Part shown: positions 1 to 4,858 of the stretch, in pieces
How positions within the stretch are numbered: the first letter of the stretch is position 1
Layout of the letters: each line of letters starts with the position of its first letter
Source: Proteobacteria bacterium UBA6920
Lineage (GTDB): Bacteria; Pseudomonadota; Gammaproteobacteria; SG8-11
Length of the DNA: 5,361 nt
Reading direction: 5' to 3'
NCBI GenBank assembly: GCA_002448875.1
Contig: DKAS01000132.1
Location: 1 to 5,361, forward strand
Program-made: the position numbers and the translations under genes
Notes under the pieces: generated by a model
What the model was told of the DNA's origin: nothing
The model's database searches: none
What the model saw: the letters and a program-made list of their open reading frames with translations, nothing else

Positions 1-507
1 GACGGTATCGGCTTCGGGGTCGAGGAATTTCTTCAGTTCGGAGCGGCCGCCCAGGCCGCCGGCGATGTTGCGGTAGGCGCGGCGCATGATCCAGAACCAG
101 ATGCCAAGGAACAGCAGCCAGGGCACCATGGACAGCAGCAGCGTGCTCGCCGTGCCCTCGTCGGTCGGCAACACATTGATTTCCACGTTTTGCTCACTGA
201 GCTGGCGCTGCAGCTGGTCACCGCCGAACGCCGGCAGCTGGGTGCGAAAGTGGCTGATACTTCGCTGCTCGCCATCGGGCAGGGGAGTGATCAATTCCCC
301 GAGCAGCGTCTGATCGCGCACGGTCACCTTGTTGACATTGCCGTCCTTGAGCTCACGCAGAAAGACGGAGTAGGGGATGGTGGATTCGCTGTCCGGTACG
401 CCGGCACGGTGGCTCAGCAGGTAGGCGATGCCCACCAGGAGCAGCAGCAGCCAGACCAGGTTGAGGAAGGGATTGGGCGTCGAGCGGGTGTTTTTCTGCG
501 TCGCCAT
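1..507 (-). CDS. FtsH-like ATP-dependent membrane zinc metalloprotease, N-terminal part (runs off the left edge)
   Basis: Seen: an open frame from ATG at 507 to the window edge, 169 codons with no stop. A TM helix at about residues 14-31 is followed by a roughly 90-residue extracytoplasmic region. That region contains IPYSVFLRELKDGNVNKVTV and later F-x-T-x-x-P, both typical of the FtsH extracellular domain. A second TM helix lies at about 122-141 (LLLSMVPWLLFLGIWFWIM), then the basic-to-glycine-rich junction RRAYRNIAGGLGG that precedes the AAA module in FtsH. A GGAG Shine-Dalgarno at 514-517 lies 6 nt before the ATG, fixing the start. Known: FtsH is a hexameric inner-membrane AAA+ protease that extracts and degrades membrane and regulatory proteins. 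Inferred: the neighbour is not rlmE, the usual upstream partner of housekeeping ftsH in gammaproteobacteria, so this may be a second paralogue. The Walker motifs and HExxH lie outside the window, so whether it is active cannot be judged. Confidence 0.8.
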   Translation of the reverse strand, partial: MATQKNTRSTPNPFLNLVWLLLLLVGIAYLLSHRAGVPDSESTIPYSVFLRELKDGNVNKVTVRDQTLLGELITPLPDGEQRSISHFRTQLPAFGGDQLQRQLSEQNVEINVLPTDEGTASTLLLSMVPWLLFLGIWFWIMRRAYRNIAGGLGGRSELKKFLDPEADTV

Positions 508-513
508 GGAATG

Positions 514-518
514 CTCCA
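514..518 (-). promoter_or_regulatory. Ribosome binding site of the ftsH-like gene
   Basis: On the minus strand TGGAG is followed by 6-nt CATTCC and then ATG at 507. It supports that ATG over any other start for the FtsH-like protein. Confidence 0.65.
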
Positions 519-555
519 GTCCGGGTAAGCATATCAGCCGCGGCGCGACTGCGGC

Positions 556-606
556 ATGCGGGAAACCACGCACAAAGTCTGCCTCCCGCATCAGCCCGAG
601 TGCGGG
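556..606 (-). repeat. Overlapping inverted repeats in the ftsH-like leader region
   Basis: ATGCGGGA (556-563) is perfectly complementary to TCCCGCAT (584-591), an 8-bp stem with a 20-nt loop. The second arm also contains CCCGCA (585-590), which is complementary to TGCGGG (601-606) with a 10-nt loop. The two stems share 585-590, so in RNA they exclude each other. They lie 49-99 bp upstream of the ftsH-like start, in leader position if transcription starts upstream of 606. No T-tract follows in the minus direction, so a classical terminator is not supported. Confidence 0.35.
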
Positions 607-653
607 CGGTGGCCGTGTAATACATACAAAATAAGTATCTTTTGCCGGTCGCA

Positions 654-669
654 GGCGTCCATGGACGCC
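654..669. repeat. Perfect 16-bp palindrome, candidate operator
   Basis: GGCGTCCATGGACGCC is its own reverse complement over all 16 bases. It lies about 150 bp upstream of the ftsH-like ATG and 185 bp upstream of the M48-like ATG, next to the AT-rich patch 617-644. Twofold symmetry without a spacer fits a dimeric regulator site. No known operator was recognised. Confidence 0.45.
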
Positions 670-749
670 AAAGCCCTGCGCCGGCGGCTCGTCGGATCGG
701 GCCCGAAGTCACAGAAAGGAACGTTGCCGGTCCTTGCCCACGGTCCAGG

Positions 750-768
750 ATCGGCGCGCGCCGCCGAT
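750..768. repeat. 7-bp inverted repeat with 5-nt spacer
   Basis: ATCGGCG (750-756) and CGCCGAT (762-768) are perfect inverted copies around CGCGC. The core 752-763 is also a 12-bp palindrome, CGGCGCGCGCCG. It sits about 45 bp upstream of the -10-like box of the M48-like gene and is not followed by a T-tract. An operator or an upstream hairpin are both possible, and GC-rich chance symmetry is not excluded. Confidence 0.3.
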
Positions 769-811
769 ATTTAGAAGAGCCGGTCAGTGGTCCGGTCAAA
801 CAACAAACATT

Positions 812-817
812 TATAAG
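812..817 (+). promoter_or_regulatory. Possible -10 box for the M48-like gene
   Basis: TATAAG lies in the most AT-rich part of the intergenic region, 37 bp before the ATG at 855. No good -35 hexamer is found 16-18 bp upstream, where the sequence is GC-rich and contains tandem CCGGTCA copies (780-786 and 792-798). An activator-dependent promoter would fit, but this is a weak call. Confidence 0.3.
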
Positions 818-854
818 AATATTGCGTTTCCACAGGTTTCCCTGGGGCGGTGGC

Positions 855-2216
855 ATGGCGAAAGAGACGAGCAAAGACGACAAAGCGGAGAGCAGCGGCA
901 AGACCAAGGCGCAGGCAGCAGGCAGAAATACCCAGACCGCGAGCCGCGGATTCGCCCGTGACCATGCGGCCCTGTATACCGGCATAATGGCGGCGCTGGG
1001 CGCCGTGGGCTATGTCGCGTTCTTCTTTTTCCCGCTGCTGGCCCTGGGCAGCGCCTATGTGATCGTCGATGAGATTCTGACCACCCGCAGCTATTTGCTC
1101 ATCGCTTTTGCCGTGCTGTTGATGGGGCTGGGGGGCTTTCTCAGCTATCGCCTGTTCCTGGTGCGGGTGCGGCCCCCTGCCGGGGTGAAGATCGACAAGG
1201 AGAATTCAGCGAAAATCTATGCCCTGGTGGACAAGCTGCGGGAGGACCTGCCGGGAGTGACCATAGACGGCATCATTCTCAGCGATCGCTTCGAGATCCA
1301 GATCATCAAGACGCCGCTCTGGGGGTATCCGGTCTGGTCGCGTAATACTTTGTCCATCGGCATGCCGATGATGCTGGGTCTGACACCGCAGCATTTCCAG
1401 ATCATGCTGCAGCGCAAACTTGCCCAGTTTGCCAAGAAACACAATCTGCTCAGCAACTGGCTGTACCAGCTGCGCCAGATCCTGGAGGATTACCAGCAGA
1501 CGCTGCGCCAGAGCTCGCAGCTGGATCATCAGTTTTTTGCCCTGTTTTTCCAGGCCTACCTGCCGCTGTTCGACGCCTTTGGCCGCTACATTCTGCAACT
1601 GGATGAATTGAATGCCGATACCGCGCTCCTCGACCTGGTCAACGATGAGGACGTGGTCGAGGCCCTGCAGGCGGAGTACATCGTGCAGCGCTTTCTGGAC
1701 AACCACTACTGGCCGAAAATCAAGCAGATGGTGGAGCAAAATCCCAAAGCTTCGCCCGTGGGTTGCGCCCGCATCCCGCCGGCACTGGAAGCCAGTCTGC
1801 CGAAAATCAACAGCAAGCTGTGGTTGGCAGAAGCCGGCAAGCTGTCGATGCTGACCTATGACAAAATGCCGAACCTGCGCCAGCGCCTGGACAACCTGGG
1901 TCACGACAAGACCCGGCCGCTTACTTTGCACAAAGGATCGGCCGCCACCGTCCTGCTCGGCGATTCGTACTATCGGGCGCTGAAGGTGGTGGATATGTTC
2001 TGGTCGAAGAATACCGCCGATATCTGGCGCCGGGAGGAGGAAATTCGCCGCAAGGAGCAGGCCATCATCCATCAGTTGCAGCAGAAGAGCGCCAGTGCCC
2101 GCCTGAGTTTCAAGGAACTCATTCAGTGGCGCAATCTAAAACAGAAATATTCCGATCAGCCGGTGTCGTTGCCTTTCTATCGCTTTATTCTCGGCAAGCT
2201 GCCGAAGACCGCCTGA
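855..2216 (+). CDS. M48-family (HtpX/Ste24-like) membrane protein with a degenerate active site, probable pseudopeptidase
   Basis: 453 residues from ATG 855. A polar N-terminus (about 1-36) is followed by TM helices at about 43-70 and 79-103, then a cytoplasmic M48-like domain. Family features seen: the L-x-x-x-x-F-Q-I-M-L helix (176-185), helix NWLYQLR (201-207), ELNAD (251-255) matching the ExxAD third-zinc-ligand helix, the RFLDNHYWP segment (279-287), the DKMPNLRQRL segment (336-345) in place of the usual THPSLxxRL, and AATVLLG (363-369). The zinc helix reads L-Q-R-K-L-A-Q-F (185-192), so H-E-x-x-H has become R187-K188-x-x-Q191. Glu251 remains. Without both histidines and the catalytic glutamate, zinc proteolysis is not expected. 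Inferred role: a substrate-binding or regulatory pseudoprotease, perhaps acting with the divergent FtsH-like protease. The start is chosen because the upstream in-frame extension to 642 is non-protein-like; the GGGGCGG at 844-850 is only a fair ribosome site. The fold call is from motif memory, not a search. Confidence 0.75.
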   Translation: MAKETSKDDKAESSGKTKAQAAGRNTQTASRGFARDHAALYTGIMAALGAVGYVAFFFFPLLALGSAYVIVDEILTTRSYLLIAFAVLLMGLGGFLSYRLFLVRVRPPAGVKIDKENSAKIYALVDKLREDLPGVTIDGIILSDRFEIQIIKTPLWGYPVWSRNTLSIGMPMMLGLTPQHFQIMLQRKLAQFAKKHNLLSNWLYQLRQILEDYQQTLRQSSQLDHQFFALFFQAYLPLFDAFGRYILQLDELNADTALLDLVNDEDVVEALQAEYIVQRFLDNHYWPKIKQMVEQNPKASPVGCARIPPALEASLPKINSKLWLAEAGKLSMLTYDKMPNLRQRLDNLGHDKTRPLTLHKGSAATVLLGDSYYRALKVVDMFWSKNTADIWRREEEIRRKEQAIIHQLQQKSASARLSFKELIQWRNLKQKYSDQPVSLPFYRFILGKLPKTA

Positions 2217-2247
2217 ACTCTCCGTACCGGCCGGGTTTGCGATTCTC

Positions 2248-3375
2248 TCAGAACAGTTCAACATCGCCACTGGCGACGCTTGCCTGCTGCACCGGGTTGT
2301 GCAGCGGTTCGCTGAGGACGGCGGGTTGACTGCCAGTGCCGGCGTCGTCCTGCTGCTGCAGTACTTTCACCAGGCGCTGCATATGGCCAATCAATTGCGT
2401 GCTGATGTCCTCGAATTGCAGGGCGCGCACCGCGCTGGCGACGTTTTCACTGATGCTGGCGGTGATGGTGCCGGCTTCCTGCAGCTTTTGCGCGGACTCC
2501 TTGTTCAGATTGTCGATTTCCCCCATCAGCTCCGCCAGGCGATCCTTGGACGATAGCGACATGCTGATGTCGAGTGACGCCATCTTGCCGACGATGGAAT
2601 TGGCGCGGTTCATGGTCTTGCGTGATTCGTCATGACGCTCGCGAATCAGATCGCTGAACTCGCGGCTGCGCGACGACAGGGCCCGCACTTCGCTGGCTAC
2701 CACGGCGAAACCGCGACCGGCCTCGCCGGCGTGCGCGGACTCGATGGCGGCGTTGAGCGCCAGCAGATCGGTCTGTGAGGCGATGCTGCCGATTTCGTGC
2801 AGCAGAGCCTCGACTTCCTTGATCTTGGTATCGAGAATATTCATGGCCTGCACCAGTTCCATGCTGTAGCTGCCCATGTCCGAGATGCTGACCACGAAGT
2901 TCTGAATCAAACGCATCATTTCCTGCGAAAATTGCTTGACGCCCTGGTCGTCGGTGGCATGCAAGCTGATGCGCTTGACCAGGGAGTGCAGCAGATCTTT
3001 CTGATTCCGTGACTGGGCTTCCATGCCGCTAAACGCCTGCAGCAATCCCGCCACCGCGCTGTGAATCAGCCCATTCAGGCGATTGAGGTTTTCCTGCAAG
3101 GGCTCCGCGTTTTTCGCGGTCTGCTGCTGCAGTGTGGCAATTGCCTGCGCGTGCGCCTCGTCCCGCGCGCTCAGTTCCTGTCGGGCGCGGGCCAGCGCCG
3201 CCGCCTGGCGCGTGGATGATTGATAGGCGTGGGCAATCCAGGCGGCGGTCAGCAACGCCATCAGCAGCAGATGCAGGCCAAAGGACGCAAACAGATAGGC
3301 CAGCAACGCGGTGGCCGTGAATGCGCCCAGCGGAATGATCATAAAAAACAACGTCGGGGATTTTTGCTGCCGCAT
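2248..3375 (-). CDS. Short methyl-accepting chemotaxis protein without a periplasmic sensor domain
   Basis: 375 residues. Two TM helices at about 10-31 and 34-50 are joined by only a few residues, so there is no ligand-binding domain outside the membrane, and no HAMP domain is recognisable. A coiled coil (about 55-100) leads to the MCP signalling hairpin. The tip is well kept: [20 protein letters not shown] (198-217), then [18 protein letters not shown] (220-237), with D203 where most receptors have Asn. Known: this tip binds CheW and CheA in receptor arrays. The C-terminal helix contains [12 protein letters not shown] (317-328), with D323 and Q327 placed like the catalytic D-x-x-x-Q of the CheY-P phosphatase CheZ. 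The protein ends with a polar linker (about 342-368) and GDVELF, not the NWETF-type CheR tether. A sigma-28 promoter lies upstream. The ribosome site is weak; ATG 3375 is chosen because it includes the full first TM helix. Convergent with the M48-like gene, 31 bp apart. Confidence 0.9.
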   Translation of the reverse strand: MRQQKSPTLFFMIIPLGAFTATALLAYLFASFGLHLLLMALLTAAWIAHAYQSSTRQAAALARARQELSARDEAHAQAIATLQQQTAKNAEPLQENLNRLNGLIHSAVAGLLQAFSGMEAQSRNQKDLLHSLVKRISLHATDDQGVKQFSQEMMRLIQNFVVSISDMGSYSMELVQAMNILDTKIKEVEALLHEIGSIASQTDLLALNAAIESAHAGEAGRGFAVVASEVRALSSRSREFSDLIRERHDESRKTMNRANSIVGKMASLDISMSLSSKDRLAELMGEIDNLNKESAQKLQEAGTITASISENVASAVRALQFEDISTQLIGHMQRLVKVLQQQDDAGTGSQPAVLSEPLHNPVQQASVASGDVELF

Positions 3376-3451
3376 GTGTATCGTTCGTTGCCTCGCGTTG
3401 AGGGCCGCCCGTTTAAATTGAGTAATAACAGAATGTTAAGTAACGTAATCA

Positions 3452-3478
3452 GTTTCGGCACGGGCGCATCGAACTTTA
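3452..3478 (-). promoter_or_regulatory. Sigma-28 (FliA) flagellar/chemotaxis promoter for the MCP gene
   Basis: On the minus strand TAAAGTTC (3478-3471), 11 bases, then GCCGAAAC (3459-3452). Against the FliA consensus TAAAGTTT-N11-GCCGATAA this is 7/8 in the -35, exact spacing, and 6/8 in the -10. It faces the MCP gene. Transcription would start near 3445, giving a leader of about 70 nt before ATG 3375. The match was made by eye. Confidence 0.75.
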
Positions 3479-3575
3479 ACCGCGCGGTGGCGGTAATTTG
3501 TAAAACAACATAAACACGCAAACAAATGTGGTTGCGTAAAAAGATTTGGAGAAGTCCTTGCCAAATACCAATGCA

Positions 3576-3604
3576 TTGTCTATTGTAGACCGATTCCGTA
3601 TGAA
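3576..3604 (+). promoter_or_regulatory. Candidate sigma-70 promoter of the kinase operon
   Basis: TTGTCT (3576-3581), 17 bases, then TATGAA (3599-3604), each 4/6 to the consensus hexamers, with optimal spacing in AT-rich DNA. It would give a leader of about 95 nt before ATG 3707. Plausible but not unique in such AT-rich sequence. Confidence 0.4.
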
Positions 3605-3690
3605 TTAATTTTTTACATTTCCATCGCCCACTGTTGAGTCGTCAGGCAGGCGGAGTTTCTACCGGTTTTTTTCTTAAACTAGCGATAGCC

Positions 3691-3698
3691 AGGTGGAG
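3691..3698 (+). promoter_or_regulatory. Ribosome binding site of the receiver-kinase gene
   Basis: AGGTGGAG lies 8 nt before ATG 3707, a strong Shine-Dalgarno that fixes this start. Confidence 0.7.
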
Positions 3699-3706
3699 AA
3701 CGGGTC

Positions 3707-4852
3707 ATGGAACAGGCCTATCGGATTCTTGTTGTCGACGATACACCCATCAATCTCGAGTTGGTGGTCAATGCTTTGAGCGAGCTAGGCTGCGGGATTG
3801 CGACCGCCGGTAACGGCGCTGAAGCGCTGGCGATGATAGAGCGTGGAAAGTTCGACCTGATTCTGCTCGACTATCTGATGCCGGACATGTCCGGCCTGGA
3901 AGTGCTCAAGACCCTGCGCCGGCAGTACTCCCTGGTCGAACTGCCGGTGCTCATGCTCACCGGCTATTACGATGCCGCGGTGGTGATAGAGGCGATGCGC
4001 CAGGGGGCCAACGACTACATCAGCAAACCGTTCGAATTCGAAGTGCTGAAGGCGCGCATCGATGCGCAGTTGAGTCATCGCAATATGACGCAGCGCTTGC
4101 AGCGTTCCCAGCAGGCGGCGGAAGCGGCGAGCCTGTCCAAGTCCCGGTTCGTGTCCTATGTCAGCCATGAGTTGCGCAATCCCCTCAATTCGGTGGTGGG
4201 GTACTGCGATCTGATGGAAATGCTGATGAAGCGTGGTGGCGATTCGCGTTACCTGGAATATCTCGATCACATTCGTTCCGCCAGCCAGCACATCCTCAAG
4301 TTGACGAATGAGTTGCTGGATATGGCGCAAATCGAAGCGGGGAAGCTGCGCCTGGACTACCAGGACGTGGCGATCAACGGCCTGGTGGAGGCGATTGCCG
4401 CCGAGATGCAGCCGCTGATGCGTAAGCATCACAACCAGCTGCAGGTGCGCGTCAATCCGGAACTGGCGGCAGTCAATACGGACGCGGTGCGCCTGCGGCA
4501 GATCATCGATAATCTGCTGAGCAACTGCGGCAAGAATACGCGCAACGGCCGCGTCACGCTGGTCATCGACACGCTGCGCGAAAACGCGGATGCCAAGCTG
4601 TGTATCAGTGTCCGTGACAACGGCCGGGGGATACCCCGTGACAAACTCGGTGGTCTGTTTCGCGAGTTCGGCCGGGTGCACGAGGGTGGCGGCAATGACA
4701 GTGCCGGCCTGGGCCTGGTGATCACCCGCCAGTTGTGCGAGCGCATGGGGGGCAGTATCTCCGTGGACAGCGAAGAGGGCGCGGGTACCGTGTTCACAGT
4801 ATTGCTGCCGATGCGGTCCGTCACTCCGCGGGCAGTCAATAGTGCGGGATAA
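3707..4852 (+). CDS. Cytoplasmic hybrid sensor kinase: receiver-HisKA-HATPase_c
   Basis: 381 residues with no TM segment. The receiver domain (about 5-122) has acidic pair D11-D12, phospho-acceptor D55 in LILLDYLMP, T85 and K107 in SKPFE, all the residues needed for phosphorylation. A short coiled-coil linker (about 124-145) leads to HisKA with the H-box SHELRNPLNSVVGY (153-166), phospho-His H154. HATPase_c follows: N-box around N269/N273, G1 box DNGRGIP (304-310), F-box LFREFG (317-322), G2 box AGLGLVIT (333-340). In the N-box the usual K-[F/Y]-T is K276-N277-T278, so the aromatic is replaced. There is no C-terminal receiver or Hpt. Known: a receiver placed before the kinase core usually lets an upstream phosphodonor modulate the kinase or lets the kinase phosphorylate its own receiver. 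Inferred: it works with the PAS kinase encoded 6 bp downstream, in one operon. Target unknown; adjacency to a chemoreceptor is suggestive only. Confidence 0.93.
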   Translation: MEQAYRILVVDDTPINLELVVNALSELGCGIATAGNGAEALAMIERGKFDLILLDYLMPDMSGLEVLKTLRRQYSLVELPVLMLTGYYDAAVVIEAMRQGANDYISKPFEFEVLKARIDAQLSHRNMTQRLQRSQQAAEAASLSKSRFVSYVSHELRNPLNSVVGYCDLMEMLMKRGGDSRYLEYLDHIRSASQHILKLTNELLDMAQIEAGKLRLDYQDVAINGLVEAIAAEMQPLMRKHHNQLQVRVNPELAAVNTDAVRLRQIIDNLLSNCGKNTRNGRVTLVIDTLRENADAKLCISVRDNGRGIPRDKLGGLFREFGRVHEGGGNDSAGLGLVITRQLCERMGGSISVDSEEGAGTVFTVLLPMRSVTPRAVNSAG

Positions 4853-4858
4853 GCGCCC

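Larger units (their letters stand above)
508..854. other. Divergent intergenic regulatory region between the ftsH-like and M48-like genes
   Basis: This 347-bp stretch has no convincing gene. The reading frames crossing it (for example the in-frame TTG at 642 upstream of the M48-like gene) have no supporting ribosome site and low-complexity arginine/proline-rich translations. It must contain the promoters of both divergent genes. Structured elements listed separately are the overlapping stems at 556-606, the palindrome at 654-669, the inverted repeat at 750-768 and an AT-rich -10-like box near 812. CCGGTC occurs four times (645, 727, 780, 792), the first two inside TTGCCGGTC. The AT-rich patch 617-644 is the most likely area for the ftsH-side promoter, but no convincing -35/-10 pair can be fixed there. 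No sigma-32-type heat-shock consensus was recognised. Confidence 0.6.
3376..3706. other. Divergent intergenic region between the MCP gene and the receiver-kinase gene
   Basis: 331 bp, clearly more AT-rich than the flanking genes, with no convincing coding frame. It holds the sigma-28 site toward the MCP gene (3452-3478), a sigma-70-like site toward the kinase operon (3576-3604) and the kinase ribosome site (3691-3698). A weaker sigma-70-like alternative for the MCP gene, TTGTTT-N17-TACAAA on the minus strand, lies at about 3498-3526. No long inverted repeat or terminator was seen. Confidence 0.6.

Noticed and set aside
750..775. GC-rich hairpin read as a terminator.
   Set aside because: The following sequence is ATATTTAG, without a run of T, and no gene ends upstream on the plus strand.
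642..854. N-terminal extension of the M48-like protein from TTG at 642.
   Set aside because: It would add 71 Arg/Pro-rich residues across the likely promoter region and has no ribosome site. ATG 855 gives the expected polar N-terminus before the first TM helix.
353..985. A 210-codon minus-strand open frame spanning the intergenic region.
   Set aside because: It overlaps the FtsH-like start in another frame and the M48-like start antisense, with a low-complexity translation.
1206..2072. A 288-codon minus-strand open frame.
   Set aside because: It is fully antisense to the M48-like gene, with no domain and composition typical of a shadow frame.
2217..2247. Intrinsic terminator between the convergent genes.
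   Set aside because: Only a short CCGGCCGG-type symmetry is present and no T-tract follows on either strand.
3376..3706. Small RNA or tRNA in the AT-rich gap.
   Set aside because: No cloverleaf, strong hairpin or terminator was recognised; promoters explain the region.
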